Of a DNA stretch of 64,000 nucleotides, positions 7,878 to 17,008 are shown in pieces. Position 1 is the stretch's first letter, and every line of letters begins with the position of its first letter. Under the pieces are notes generated by a model, which was given only the letters and a program-made list of their open reading frames with translations, was not told the origin of the DNA and ran no database searches. A program made the position numbers and the translations under genes. The DNA comes from an uncultured Oscillospiraceae bacterium (GTDB lineage Bacteria > Bacillota > Clostridia > Oscillospirales > Oscillospiraceae): the NCBI GenBank assembly GCA_947625285.1, contig CANQNS010000004.1, positions 58,978 to 122,977 of the forward strand. The letters run 5' to 3'.

Positions 7878-9161
7878 ATGTCAATGAATTTTGTCGATAA
7901 AGTGACTATCCACGTCAAAGCCGGCAACGGCGGCCAGGGGGCCGTTGCCTTCCACCGGGAGAAATATGTGGCCTCCGGCGGGCCCGACGGAGGCGACGGG
8001 GGCCGGGGCGGCGATATCATCGTCCGGGTGGACCCCAATATGTCCACCCTGCTGGACTTTCGCTACAAGCGCAAGTTCACCGCCACGGACGGTATGCCCG
8101 GCCAGGGCAAACGCTGCTCCGGCAAGGACGGACAGGACGTGATCCTCCGGGTGCCCAGGGGCACCCTCATCCGGGACCGGGAGTCCGGCTCCGTCATCCA
8201 GGACATGTCCGGCCTGGACAGCTTCGTGCTGGCCCGGGGCGGCCGGGGCGGCTGGGGCAACAAGCACTTCGCCACCCCCACCCGCCAGACGCCCCGCTTC
8301 GCCAAGCCCGGCCTGCCCGGCGAGGAGCGGGAGGTTGTGCTGGAGCTGAAGCTGCTGGCGGACGTGGGACTGGTGGGGTTCCCCAACGTGGGCAAGTCCA
8401 CCCTGCTGAGCGTAGTCAGCCGGGCCCACCCCAAGATCGCGGACTACCCCTTCACCACCCTGTTCCCCAATCTGGGGGTGGTGTACGCCGGGGACCAGTC
8501 CTCCTTCGTGCTGGCCGACATCCCCGGTATCATCGAGGGGGCCAGCGAGGGCGCGGGCCTGGGCCACGATTTTCTGCGGCACATCGACCGGTGCCGGCTG
8601 CTGATCCATGTGGTGGACGTGTCCGGCTCGGAGGGCCGGGACCCGGTGGAGGACTTCGAGGCCATCAACGCGGAGCTGGCCGGGTATGACGAGACCCTGG
8701 CCTCCCGGCCCCAGCTGGTGGCCGCCAACAAGTGCGACCTGCTGCCCCCGGACAGCGATGCTCTGGCCCGGTTCAAAGCCGCCGTCCAGGCCAAGGGCTA
8801 TCCCGTGTTCGAGATATCCGCCGCGTCCCACCGGGGGGTCCAGGAGCTCGTTTACGCCGCGGCGGCCCGGCTGAAGGACCTGCCGCCCGTCACCGTGTAC
8901 GAGCCGGACTATGTGGAGCCGGAGACGAAGCTGGGCACGGCGGAGGACCTGACTATCCGCCGGCAGGACGGCGTGTGGCTCCTGGAGGGGGACTGGCTGG
9001 ACCGGCTGGTGGCCCGGGTCAATTTTGCCGACTACGAGTCCCGGATGTACCTGGACCGGAAGCTCCGCCAGGCCGGGGTCTACGACCGGATGGAGGCCAT
9101 GGGCCTTGCCGACGGCGACACGATCTCCATCGCGGAGCTGGAATTTGAATACTACTCCTGA
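7878..9161 (+). CDS. obgE: GTPase Obg/CgtA
   Basis: A 427-residue ribosome-assembly GTPase. The glycine-rich Obg fold is at the N-terminus (VKAGNGGQGAVAFHREKYV, GGPDGGDGGRGGD). The G domain follows, with GFPNVGKST (G1), DIPGIIEGA (G3) and NKCD (G4), and a C-terminal OCT domain comes last. It acts on 50S subunits and in stress control. I chose ATG 7878 because AGGTGA sits 6 nt upstream; an in-frame TTG at 7851 falls in the preceding terminator. It follows rplU-rpmA, the conserved bacterial order. Confidence 0.96.
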   Translation: MSMNFVDKVTIHVKAGNGGQGAVAFHREKYVASGGPDGGDGGRGGDIIVRVDPNMSTLLDFRYKRKFTATDGMPGQGKRCSGKDGQDVILRVPRGTLIRDRESGSVIQDMSGLDSFVLARGGRGGWGNKHFATPTRQTPRFAKPGLPGEEREVVLELKLLADVGLVGFPNVGKSTLLSVVSRAHPKIADYPFTTLFPNLGVVYAGDQSSFVLADIPGIIEGASEGAGLGHDFLRHIDRCRLLIHVVDVSGSEGRDPVEDFEAINAELAGYDETLASRPQLVAANKCDLLPPDSDALARFKAAVQAKGYPVFEISAASHRGVQELVYAAAARLKDLPPVTVYEPDYVEPETKLGTAEDLTIRRQDGVWLLEGDWLDRLVARVNFADYESRMYLDRKLRQAGVYDRMEAMGLADGDTISIAELEFEYYS

Positions 9162-9203
9162 CGCACCCATTTCCCAAAACCGCATATACTGACATGAACA
9201 GAC

Positions 9204-9236
9204 AAAAGGCACGCGAAACGCAGCGTGCCTTTTCAT
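9204..9236 (+). terminator. Intrinsic terminator after obgE
   Basis: AAAAGGCACGC / GCGTGCCTTTT is an 11-bp perfect stem ending in a T run. It lies inside the open frame that extends asnB upstream, which is one reason to start asnB at 9260. Confidence 0.8.
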
Positions 9237-9259
9237 TATGCGAATGGGGTGATCTGGAT

Positions 9260-11092
9260 ATGTGTTCCATCGCGGGAGTGATCGACTTTGCAAACGACTT
9301 GCGGGACCAGGGGGAGGTATTCGCCGCCATGCAGCGGTCCATGGTCAGCCGGGGCCCGGACCAGCACGGGACGTACGTGACGGAAAACGCCGCGCTCTTA
9401 CATAACCGTCTTTGCGTCATCGACGTGGAAAACGGCCGCCAGCCCATGACCGTGGCCGTGGGGCCCCGGTCCTACACGCTGGTCTACAACGGGGAGCTGT
9501 ATAACACCGACGAGATACGCGCTGAGCTGACGGCCCTGGGCCAGACCTTCGTGGGCTGGTCCGACACGGAGGTGGTGCTGAAGAGCTTTCTCCAGTGGGG
9601 CGCGGACTGCGTGGATAAGTTCAACGGCATCTTCGCCTTCGCCCTGTGGGACGCGGCGGAAAGACGGCTGTTCATGGCCCGGGACCGAATGGGGGTAAAG
9701 CCCTTTTTCTACGCCCTCCGGGGCGGGGCGTTCCTGTTCGCCTCGGAGATCAAGGGGCTGCTGGCCCATCCGGCGGTGGAGCCGGTGATCGACCGGGAGG
9801 GCGCGTTGGAGGTAGTCCTGACCGGCCCTGGCCGCACGCCGGGCTTTGGGGTATTCAAGGGCGTGGAGGAGCTGCGCCCCGGCTGGCGGGGCTGGTTCGA
9901 CGAAAACGGCCTGCGGACCGAGCGGTACTGGATGCTGAAGGCCCGGGAGCACACCGACGATCTGGACACCACCGTGGAAACGGTTCGCTGGCTGGTGACG
10001 GACGCCATCGAGCGGCAGCTTGTCTCCGACGTGCCCATCGGCACGTTCCTGTCCGGGGGCCTGGACTCGGGCATCATCTGCTCTGTCGCCAACCTGCACA
10101 TGAAAGAGCGGGGCCTGCCGCTGCACACCTTTTCCGTGGATTACAAGGACCATCTGGCCTACTTCCACGAGACCAAATTCCAGCCCACCAGCGACACGCT
10201 GTTCATCCCCGGTCTGGTGGACTGGCTGGGCTGCGAGAGCCATCTCACCGTCCTGAACACCCTGGAGCTGGCCGACGGGCTCTACGAGGCGGTGGACGCC
10301 CGGGACCTGCCCGGCATGAGCGACGTGGACTCGTCCCTGGTCCAGTTCTGCAAGCACATCAAGGAGCACGTGACCGTGGCCCTGTCCGGGGAGTGCGCCG
10401 ACGAGATCTTCGGCGGCTACCCCTGGTACCGGGACGAGAAGATCCGCATGGCGGAGGGCTTTCCCTGGGCCCAGTCCATCCAGTACCGGGCCGGGTTCCT
10501 GCTGCCGGAGCACGCCCAGGGCCTGGACCCCCGGGAGTACGTGATGGAAAAATACCGCATGACTATTTCCGACACGGACACCCTGGACTCCGACAGCCCC
10601 ACCGATAAGCGGATGCGGGAGATGATGCGTCTGAACACCGACTGGTTCATGCAGACCCTGCTGGACCGAAAAGACCGCATGAGCATGTACAGCGCGCTGG
10701 AGGTCCGGGTGCCCTTCTGCGACCATCGGATCGCGGAATACCTCTATTCCGTTCCCTGGGAGTGGAAGGACCTGCGCCACTACGAAAAGGGCCTGCTGCG
10801 CCAGGCCATGCGGGACTATCTGCCCCATGAGGTGCTCTGGCGGAAAAAGAGCCCCTACCCCAAGACCCACGATCCCTCCTACATGGCGGAGGTCTCCCGG
10901 CGGCTCCGGGCGGTGCTGGCGGACAGGACCTCTCCCCTGACCCAGCTTGTCCGGCGGGACGCCCTGAAAGCCCTGCTGGATGACGACAAGGCCCAGCCCT
11001 GGTACGGCCAGCTCATGACTACCCCCCAGACCATCGCCTATATGCTGCAGGTGGACTACTGGATGCGGAAATATAAGGTACGGCTTGCCTAG
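9260..11092 (+). CDS. asnB: Asparagine synthase (glutamine-hydrolysing)
   Basis: 610 residues. The N-terminal class II glutamine amidotransferase domain begins MCSIAGVIDF, where Cys2 becomes the nucleophile after Met removal, and includes SRGPDQHG. The synthetase domain carries the PP-loop SGGLDSGI and later SGECADEIFGGYPWY. It transfers ammonia from glutamine to aspartate using ATP. The start must be ATG 9260 because Cys must be residue 2; GGGGTG lies about 9 nt upstream. It stands alone between terminators. AsnB-like enzymes can also amidate cell-envelope substrates, but nothing here points to that. Confidence 0.92.
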   Translation: MCSIAGVIDFANDLRDQGEVFAAMQRSMVSRGPDQHGTYVTENAALLHNRLCVIDVENGRQPMTVAVGPRSYTLVYNGELYNTDEIRAELTALGQTFVGWSDTEVVLKSFLQWGADCVDKFNGIFAFALWDAAERRLFMARDRMGVKPFFYALRGGAFLFASEIKGLLAHPAVEPVIDREGALEVVLTGPGRTPGFGVFKGVEELRPGWRGWFDENGLRTERYWMLKAREHTDDLDTTVETVRWLVTDAIERQLVSDVPIGTFLSGGLDSGIICSVANLHMKERGLPLHTFSVDYKDHLAYFHETKFQPTSDTLFIPGLVDWLGCESHLTVLNTLELADGLYEAVDARDLPGMSDVDSSLVQFCKHIKEHVTVALSGECADEIFGGYPWYRDEKIRMAEGFPWAQSIQYRAGFLLPEHAQGLDPREYVMEKYRMTISDTDTLDSDSPTDKRMREMMRLNTDWFMQTLLDRKDRMSMYSALEVRVPFCDHRIAEYLYSVPWEWKDLRHYEKGLLRQAMRDYLPHEVLWRKKSPYPKTHDPSYMAEVSRRLRAVLADRTSPLTQLVRRDALKALLDDDKAQPWYGQLMTTPQTIAYMLQVDYWMRKYKVRLA

Positions 11093-11161
11093 GACCATCT
11101 CTCCCCCGGCCGGCTTCGCCGGCGGCCACATCGTGTGCGGGCCGTGGAGAGACACTGTCCA

Positions 11162-11197
11162 AAACAGGCCGGGGCCATACGCCCCGGCCTGTTTTTC
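11162..11197. terminator. Bidirectional terminator between asnB and the ABC module
   Basis: AAACAGGCCGGGG / CCCCGGCCTGTTT forms a 13-bp perfect stem with T runs readable on both strands. It can end both asnB (+) and the converging ABC permease operon (-). Confidence 0.85.
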
Positions 11198-11218
11198 CGG
11201 CCCCAAGGCCGTCTTTTC

Positions 11219-12436
11219 TCACACCCTCTGCCGCCGGGACCACTTCATAATGGCGAAGGGGACGCACGCCAGACCGATCAGCACGGGAACGGTGATGAGC
11301 AGATACGGGGACCAGATGTACTTTCCAAAGATGTGGAACGTATTGGTGCGGAATATGTCCGCGCCGCTGCCCACCAGCGGGATAAGGTCAAGGGCCTTCT
11401 GCAAGCCATAGGGAAGATACTGGGCGATCATCATCGGGCCATAGGCCGCCGCGAGGCTCAGAAGCAGCGCCAGCACGTTGCTCTTCACAAGCGCCGACAG
11501 GAGCATGACTACCCCGGCAAAGCCGATGGCGCCCAGCAGCGCGAAGGCGTACTCAAATATCTCCGCCTGGAGCATATTCATGGGCGCGACGGCCAGGAGC
11601 TTTATGACCTGGATCGGCATATCCCACCCGTCCGTGCCCAGGTAGACGAGCTGCGCCGCGATGCTTCCCACAGCCAGGAGAGCAAACAGTTCCACCGCGA
11701 AGGCCAGCCCGCTGAGGATCTTCGCAAGGGCTAAATGCCTCCAGCCCCGGTCCATCGTCAGCAGCAGCGGCGCGGTGTTGCTGTGCCACTCCCCCGAAAA
11801 CGTTGGGGACAGGACGATAGCCAGAAACAGCGCCATGATGACGCCCATATCCGGCAGCGTATCGCCCAGCACATTCTGCCAGCCGCTCGTCCATCCGAAA
11901 CGGAACGGTTCTTCCACCTTTTCGTTCATAGCCCGGAGCATCTCCCCTTCCGCGCCGGTCCCCTGGCCCTGGAGGTGCAGGAATTCCTCCACCGCCGCCT
12001 GCCGCCGCTCATAAAAACCTGTCAATTTGGAGCTGTCCACATAGTATTCCATCAGGATGGAATAAGCATTGTCCGTCTCCCTCAACTCCGGGTACAACTG
12101 CGTAAGATAGTCATTGACTGCGGAACGGTTGTCTTTCAACTCCCGATAGATACCCTTGTCGTCGTCCGCCTGGATGTCACGCACCATCCGCTGGAAGGAC
12201 TCGTCCGTGAGATATCCCCCATAGCCGTCCGCGCTCGCCTGATAGGAGCGGATCATGGCATAGCCGTCAAAGTTGTTGCCGAAAGCGCTGGTGACGTCGT
12301 TGGAGCTGCCAAACTCGAACCACTGATAGGAGAGCGCGCCGCAGAAGACGACCATATAGACGAAGCATAGCAGCACGCTGACCCGCACGCTGGTCTTTCG
12401 CCAGAGCTTTTTATGTTCCAGAGCGAATAGTCCCAT
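11219..12436 (-). CDS. ABC transporter permease, last gene of sigma-linked ABC module copy A
   Basis: 405 residues starting MGLFALEHKKLWRKTS. A first membrane segment (VLLCFVYMVVFCGALSY) is followed by an extracytoplasmic stretch of about 150 residues and then a cluster of about five hydrophobic segments to the C-terminus, an ABC-2-type permease layout. AGGAGG lies 6 nt before ATG 12436, and the gene begins 1 nt after the ATPase gene. A clear paralogue lies at 49003-50223 (shared MELF/MGLFALEHK start, GWDMPIQ-I-KLLAVAP and NMLQAEI segments). Substrate unknown; bacitracin- or peptide-export-like function is only a possibility. Confidence 0.8.
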   Translation of the reverse strand: MGLFALEHKKLWRKTSVRVSVLLCFVYMVVFCGALSYQWFEFGSSNDVTSAFGNNFDGYAMIRSYQASADGYGGYLTDESFQRMVRDIQADDDKGIYRELKDNRSAVNDYLTQLYPELRETDNAYSILMEYYVDSSKLTGFYERRQAAVEEFLHLQGQGTGAEGEMLRAMNEKVEEPFRFGWTSGWQNVLGDTLPDMGVIMALFLAIVLSPTFSGEWHSNTAPLLLTMDRGWRHLALAKILSGLAFAVELFALLAVGSIAAQLVYLGTDGWDMPIQVIKLLAVAPMNMLQAEIFEYAFALLGAIGFAGVVMLLSALVKSNVLALLLSLAAAYGPMMIAQYLPYGLQKALDLIPLVGSGADIFRTNTFHIFGKYIWSPYLLITVPVLIGLACVPFAIMKWSRRQRV

Positions 12437-12437
12437 C

Positions 12438-13304
12438 TCACGCCTCCTCGCCAAAATGATAAAGATACAGGTCCTCCATGGTTGCCCGGCAGGGAACGGC
12501 CTGCTCTGCGGGCCGCTGGTCGGAAATGATACGCAGCACCACCCGCTCCCCCTCATGGCGAAAGTTTGCCACTGTGACCCGCGCCTCCCAGGCCCGCGCC
12601 CGGTCCTCCGGCACGGCCAGCTCCCATACCTTGCCCTCCGCCTGGCGGACAAGCTCCGGCACGGCGCCTTGCAGGATGAACCTGCCGTTTTTCATCACAA
12701 GCACCTGGTCCGCGATGGCCTCCACATCGGAAACGATATGGGTGGAGAGGATCACGATCCGCTCCCCGGCGTAGTCCGCCAGAAGATTCCGCAGATGCAC
12801 CCGCTCCTTGGGGTCCAGGCCGGAGGTAGGCTCGTCCAGGATAAGCACCTGCGGGTCGTTCAAGAGGGCCTGGGCGATGCCCACCCGCTGCTTCATGCCG
12901 CCGGAAAAGGTCCGCAGCTTTCTCCTGGCGGCGTCCAGCAGCCCCACGGTTCCCAGCAGCTCCCGGATGCGCCTTTGGGCCATATCACGGGGCATCCCCT
13001 TCAGCGTGGCGATGTAGGAGAGAAATTCCTCGGCGGTGTAGTTGGGGTAATACCCGAAGTCCTGTGGAAGATAGCCCAGCACATTCCTGTACGCCGCTCC
13101 CATGCCCGTCACTTCCTCTCCATCCCAGAACACCTCCCCGGAGGTGGGCTCCAAAATGGCGCACAGCATCCGCATGAGAGTGGTCTTGCCCGCGCCGTTG
13201 GCCCCCAGCAGGCCGTAGACGCCGGGCGTCAGCGTGGCGCTGACCCGGTCCACGGCGATCTTATGCCCGTAGTGCTTCGTCAGCCGGTCAAACGACAGTT
13301 CCAT
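12438..13304 (-). CDS. ABC transporter ATP-binding protein, sigma-linked ABC module copy A
   Basis: 288 residues with Walker A GANGAGKTT, signature TFSGGMKQRVGIAQAL, Walker B LILDEPTSGLDP and switch His in LSTHIVSDVE. It powers the permease encoded next to it. Its start overlaps the membrane-protein gene by 17 nt and its stop is 1 nt before the permease start. The protein at 48132-49001 is nearly identical over long stretches (for example LTKHYGHKIAVDRVSATL), including the C-terminal tail with RHEGERVVLRIISD, so the two are paralogues rather than unrelated drug exporters. Confidence 0.9.
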   Translation of the reverse strand: MELSFDRLTKHYGHKIAVDRVSATLTPGVYGLLGANGAGKTTLMRMLCAILEPTSGEVFWDGEEVTGMGAAYRNVLGYLPQDFGYYPNYTAEEFLSYIATLKGMPRDMAQRRIRELLGTVGLLDAARRKLRTFSGGMKQRVGIAQALLNDPQVLILDEPTSGLDPKERVHLRNLLADYAGERIVILSTHIVSDVEAIADQVLVMKNGRFILQGAVPELVRQAEGKVWELAVPEDRARAWEARVTVANFRHEGERVVLRIISDQRPAEQAVPCRATMEDLYLYHFGEEA

Positions 13305-13998
13305 ACATCCTGCCCCCCTTATTCGCTTTGACGATAAAACATATTTCCCTTACAAAAAACGCCGAAAAGACCGCGAACGCGGCGGCCCATACCCCCACCG
13401 CCGACAATTCGTACAGCCCCGGCGCCACGCGGGAGGAGGCCCCCCAGAAAAGGCACGAACCCAGCGATATGACGGCGGCCAGCGTCATGCCGTTCTTCTT
13501 CCCGCTCCGAATAAGCTGCAAAAGGACGGTCATGCAGACCAGATACGGCACCAGGCAATACAGGATCATTCGCCCCAGGTCCGGCCGGCCGATCAGGCGG
13601 ACCTCCAGCCACAGCAGCACGGTCATGCAGACCAGGTTCGCCGCGCCCGACAGGATCAGTTTGGCAAGGACGATCTGCGCCCCGGAGGAGCGGGTGACCG
13701 CCTCCAATTCGCTTGTCCCGAAGTACTGCCCCTGAAATAGCACGGGGACAACGGCCAGAACGAACAAGGGGATATAGACAGGGACGTATTTCAATTCTCG
13801 CGGCGCGTCATATAGGAACAGCCCCGCAAGGAGCAGCGCGGCCGCCTGGAAGCCCGCGATGGACAGCCATTCAAAGCGGAACACGCCAGAAAGAAACTGC
13901 CAAAAACCCAGCCGTGGCTGGGGGACGCCGGCGTCCAGGATGGCGTTTATGCTGCGCTCCCTGGCCTCTTTATCCGGGTAAGCAATGGCGTCATGCAT
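13288..13998 (-). CDS. Multi-spanning membrane protein between sigma factor and ABC transporter, copy A
   Basis: 236 residues: a soluble N-terminus of about 45 residues (with FWQFLSGVFRFEW) followed by about six hydrophobic segments and a basic C-terminus ending KGGRMYGTVV. I recognise no named family. It shares LGRMILYCLVPYLVCMT, LIR...NG and RMYG with the paralogue at 47375-48148. It overlaps the sigma gene by 8 nt and the ATPase by 17 nt, so it is part of the operon. The position directly after an ECF sigma gene suggests a membrane-embedded anti-sigma or sensor; that is inference. Confidence 0.65.
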   Translation of the reverse strand: MHDAIAYPDKEARERSINAILDAGVPQPRLGFWQFLSGVFRFEWLSIAGFQAAALLLAGLFLYDAPRELKYVPVYIPLFVLAVVPVLFQGQYFGTSELEAVTRSSGAQIVLAKLILSGAANLVCMTVLLWLEVRLIGRPDLGRMILYCLVPYLVCMTVLLQLIRSGKKNGMTLAAVISLGSCLFWGASSRVAPGLYELSAVGVWAAAFAVFSAFFVREICFIVKANKGGRMYGTVV

Positions 13999-14566
13999 CG
14001 CCTTTCAGCTCCTTTCTCAACCGCGCCATGAGGCGATAATACCTGCTTTTGACCTTCGCCTCCGCCTGGCCGGTGACGGCGGCGATCTGCGGAAAGCTGC
14101 AATCGCCATAAATGTGCAGGCGGAATATCTCCTGTTCCAAGGGGTCCTCGCGGCGGACCAGCTCCTCCGCCTGGGCCAGCAACGCCTGATCGTGGACGAT
14201 GGCGGTAAAATCCTCCGGGGAGGAAATGTCCTCCGTCAGCGGCACGGCCGCCGTTCGGGATCTCCGCCGGTGGTCGATGACCTTGTGGCAGGCGATATGG
14301 TAAAGCCAGGTGCGAAAGCCGCTTTTGCGGCGGTCATAGGACGCCAGGCTCCGCAGGGCGGCGATGAAGCTCTCCTGCGTCAGATCCAGCGCGTCCTCCC
14401 GTCGGCCGGTCTGACGCCAGATATAAGCATAGAGCTCGTCGTAGTACGCCCGCACCAGCGCGTCCGCCGCCGTCCGGTCCCCCCGGTGCACGATGGCCCG
14501 TATCCACTTTTGCTCCCGATCGTGCGCCAGCGCGTCCACATCCCTTCTGTTTCTATATTCGTACAA
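13991..14566 (-). CDS. ECF-type sigma factor, head of sigma-linked ABC module copy A
   Basis: 191 residues with sigma region 2 (REDALDLTQESFIAALRSLA, then FRTWLYHIACHKVIDHRRR) and region 4 (EQEIFRLHIYGDCSFPQIAA, then VKSRYYRLMARLRKEL). It should direct transcription of its own module. The start is uncertain: the longest frame opens with TTG 14566 without a good ribosome site, and a GTG nine codons later is an alternative. Overlaps the membrane gene by 8 nt, exactly as in copy B. Confidence 0.8.
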   Translation of the reverse strand: MYEYRNRRDVDALAHDREQKWIRAIVHRGDRTAADALVRAYYDELYAYIWRQTGRREDALDLTQESFIAALRSLASYDRRKSGFRTWLYHIACHKVIDHRRRSRTAAVPLTEDISSPEDFTAIVHDQALLAQAEELVRREDPLEQEIFRLHIYGDCSFPQIAAVTGQAEAKVKSRYYRLMARLRKELKGDA

Positions 14567-14636
14567 CGGCGCGGGACCGTTTCATATTTTTTGTGAGATA
14601 CCCGTCATCCAAACCATCCGCCCCGGTCCGGCGGAC

Positions 14637-14676
14637 AAAATGCCCCCCGCTGTGGCAGCAGCCACAACAGGGGGCT
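14637..14676 (-). terminator. Terminator of the surface-protein gene
   Basis: Minus strand: GCCCCC...GTGGC / GCCAC...GGGGGGC hairpin followed by ATTTTG. It separates the surface-protein gene from the sigma-linked module downstream. Confidence 0.6.
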
Positions 14677-14723
14677 CGTTATGAAAGTCGCTGCGCGTAT
14701 GTAAACGCTCCGCGCCGTTTGGT

Positions 14724-16874
14724 TTATCCCCTGCGCCGTCTGGCGGCGGTCAGGGCCGCCGCTCCCAGCGCGGCGGCGCAGCCCAGCAGGAGCGCCAGAT
14801 ACGCGCCCGCGCCGCTGTTTTCATCTCCCGTGGGAGGCGCGGTGGGCGCGGGAGACGGCGTGACCGGGGACCGCACCGTCACCAGGGCCGTGCCGGTGAA
14901 TTGCTCCACACGCGGGAACGGGGCGTAGATCGCGGAGACGGTCAGCGTGCCGGAGAGCGCGTTGGCGTTCACCGTGAGCGTCCCCTCCGGGGTGATAGAG
15001 GCCCTTTCGCCGGGGGAAACGGTCCAGGTCACCAGGCCCGCCAGGGACAGCTCCACCGCCCCGCCGTAGGCCGTTGCTCTCAGGACCGGGGCCGAAAAGG
15101 TCTGGCTCGCCGGGCTCGTCCCGTTCAGCGTCAGCTCCACGGAGGCGGGCGTCACCGGGATAGTCACGTCCGTCAAAGGGGCGATCCTCACCCACGGCCA
15201 GGACCAGACGGTGTTGGGCATGCTCGTCCACTCCACCACGTCCCTGCTCTCCGTGGCGGCGGCGGAGCTGCCGAAGGTCACATGCAGAAATATCCCAAAG
15301 CCGGGCGCCGCGCTGATGGCGTGGACGTCGTCCGCGCCGGCCTTGGCGGTGACGGTGCCGCCCAGGATGGCGATGTTGGAGGCGGGGACCGTGGCGTCGG
15401 CGCCGCTGCCGATGCCCGCGGCGTTGGTCCCGCCGTTGGCGGTCACCGTGCCGTTTCGGATGGTGATGTTGCTGCCTGCTAAAGCGTTATTGCCGCCGAT
15501 GCCCGCGCCGTGCTCGCCGCCGGTGGCGGCCAGAGAGCCGTTCGGTTGTCCGGCCGGCAGGTCGATGGTCAGCTTGGCGTTGCCCACGTTGATGGCCGCG
15601 CAGTCTATGCCGCCGACCAGGGTGTTGGCTGCGTTATCCCCCAGGTAGATAGTCACGTTGCCCCCGCCCTCCAGGTTGATGGCCGGGGTGGAAGTGGCTT
15701 GGATGTTCAGGCCGTCCAGATAGAGATCGACGTCGCCCGTGCTCGAATCCACCACGATGTGATGATCGGTACTGACAGACGCCGTAAGGTTCTTGACGTG
15801 ATATGTCCCGCCCTTTTTGATCTTCAGCTCGCCTGAAGACACATCATAATCAAAAGAATCAGTTGGCCCCACCACGCTCAAACCGTTGCCCGCCGCCAGC
15901 CAGGGCCCGCCCGGAGAAGCGCCGCCGGACGAGCCGGGGGACAGCGCGGCAGCCTGGGCCAGAGACACCTCCGCCCTGCCGGTATACCCGGCGCAGCTTC
16001 CCTGAACGGTCAGGACCGGCGCGGTCTCCGCCGGGTCCACGGTCAGCACGCCGTCGGCCCCGATAACGCTGGCGGCAGCCGCGCCCTCCAGCGTCCACGC
16101 CACCGGGTCTGTCACCGGCAGGGACAGGGGCCCTCCGGCGGTGTCGATCTCCAGGACGGCGGCGAACTGGACCGTGGCGGCGTCCACGCCGTTCAGTTCC
16201 ACCTCTTCCGTGGAGGCGGTCACGGTAAGGCCCGCGATCTCCGCGAGCTGGGTCTTGACCCAGCCCAGGCCGGACCAGTCGGCCAGGCTCGCGCCGGTAT
16301 GCTCCACGACCTCGCCGGCGGGGCCGCCCAGGGTCACATGGGCCTGCTCGAACGCGGGCGGGGCGGCAAAGGCCGGAAAGCCCTCGCCTCCGGCGGCCTC
16401 CAGCGAAGCGCCCGCCGTGCCGGCAAGGGTCAGCGCGGCGTTCCCGCCGGCCGCCACCGCCGGGGCCGGGCCGCCGGCCAGCAGCGCGTTCTCCCCGCAC
16501 AGCGTCAGTCTCACGGTCTGCTCCCCGCCCAGCTCCAGGGCGGACAGGCCGCCGGCTGGGCCCGCGGGCTGCAGGCGCACGTTATCCAGCGTTATATTCG
16601 CGTTGACGCCGGACCGGATCACGATCCGGACCGCGGCGGTCTCGCCCACCGCTCCGTGAAAGACCACGGCCCGCTCCGTCGCCACGGTCACAGCCGCGTC
16701 AGAAAGGGACACCTCTTCCTCCGACAGCGTTCCGCCGTCGGCGGCCTCCCAGGTGAGGGACGCCAGCTCCGGCTCTCCGTCCGGGCCCGCCGGGTCCCGG
16801 ACCGCCATGCCCGCCAGCAGCAGGATCATCACGACGCAGACCACCACCGCCAGCGTTTTCTCCAGTATCCTCAT
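14724..16874 (-). CDS. Secreted, probably wall-anchored protein with carbohydrate-binding/beta-helix-like repeats
   Basis: 716 residues. The N-terminus MRILEKTLAVVVCVVMILLL is a signal/anchor segment. Two stretches look like right-handed beta-helix turns: an early one with ITLDNVRLQPAG and LTLCGENALL, and a second with LYLDGLNIQATSTPAINLEG and GAGIGGNNALAGSNITIRNG, resembling the Cthe_2159-type carbohydrate-binding domain of Clostridia. Ig-like segments follow. The C-terminus has APPTGDENSG, a hydrophobic stretch and RRRRG, which fits a sortase signal with Ala in place of the usual Leu. Likely surface glycan-binding or structural protein. GGAGGAGAG precedes the ATG. Single-gene unit with its own terminator. 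Confidence 0.7.
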   Translation of the reverse strand: MRILEKTLAVVVCVVMILLLAGMAVRDPAGPDGEPELASLTWEAADGGTLSEEEVSLSDAAVTVATERAVVFHGAVGETAAVRIVIRSGVNANITLDNVRLQPAGPAGGLSALELGGEQTVRLTLCGENALLAGGPAPAVAAGGNAALTLAGTAGASLEAAGGEGFPAFAAPPAFEQAHVTLGGPAGEVVEHTGASLADWSGLGWVKTQLAEIAGLTVTASTEEVELNGVDAATVQFAAVLEIDTAGGPLSLPVTDPVAWTLEGAAAASVIGADGVLTVDPAETAPVLTVQGSCAGYTGRAEVSLAQAAALSPGSSGGASPGGPWLAAGNGLSVVGPTDSFDYDVSSGELKIKKGGTYHVKNLTASVSTDHHIVVDSSTGDVDLYLDGLNIQATSTPAINLEGGGNVTIYLGDNAANTLVGGIDCAAINVGNAKLTIDLPAGQPNGSLAATGGEHGAGIGGNNALAGSNITIRNGTVTANGGTNAAGIGSGADATVPASNIAILGGTVTAKAGADDVHAISAAPGFGIFLHVTFGSSAAATESRDVVEWTSMPNTVWSWPWVRIAPLTDVTIPVTPASVELTLNGTSPASQTFSAPVLRATAYGGAVELSLAGLVTWTVSPGERASITPEGTLTVNANALSGTLTVSAIYAPFPRVEQFTGTALVTVRSPVTPSPAPTAPPTGDENSGAGAYLALLLGCAAALGAAALTAARRRRG

Positions 16875-16962
16875 TCTCTCTCCTCCCCCCAGGTACGGCC
16901 CCGGCAGATTCTCCTATAATTTTTATACCACCTGTCCGAGCGGTTGTAAAGCCGGTTTGCGA

Positions 16963-16996
16963 CAAAAAAACGCCCCGGTCCGCAGGGACCGGGGCT
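16963..16996 (-). terminator. Intrinsic terminator after metQ
   Basis: Minus strand: GCCCCGGTCC / GGACCGGGGC stem followed by GTTTTTTTG. Confidence 0.8.
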
Positions 16997-17008
16997 GTGA
17001 TATCCGGT

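Noticed and set aside
9194..9259. N-terminal extension of asnB
   Set aside because: It would include the obgE terminator, and Cys must be residue 2 of the mature enzyme.
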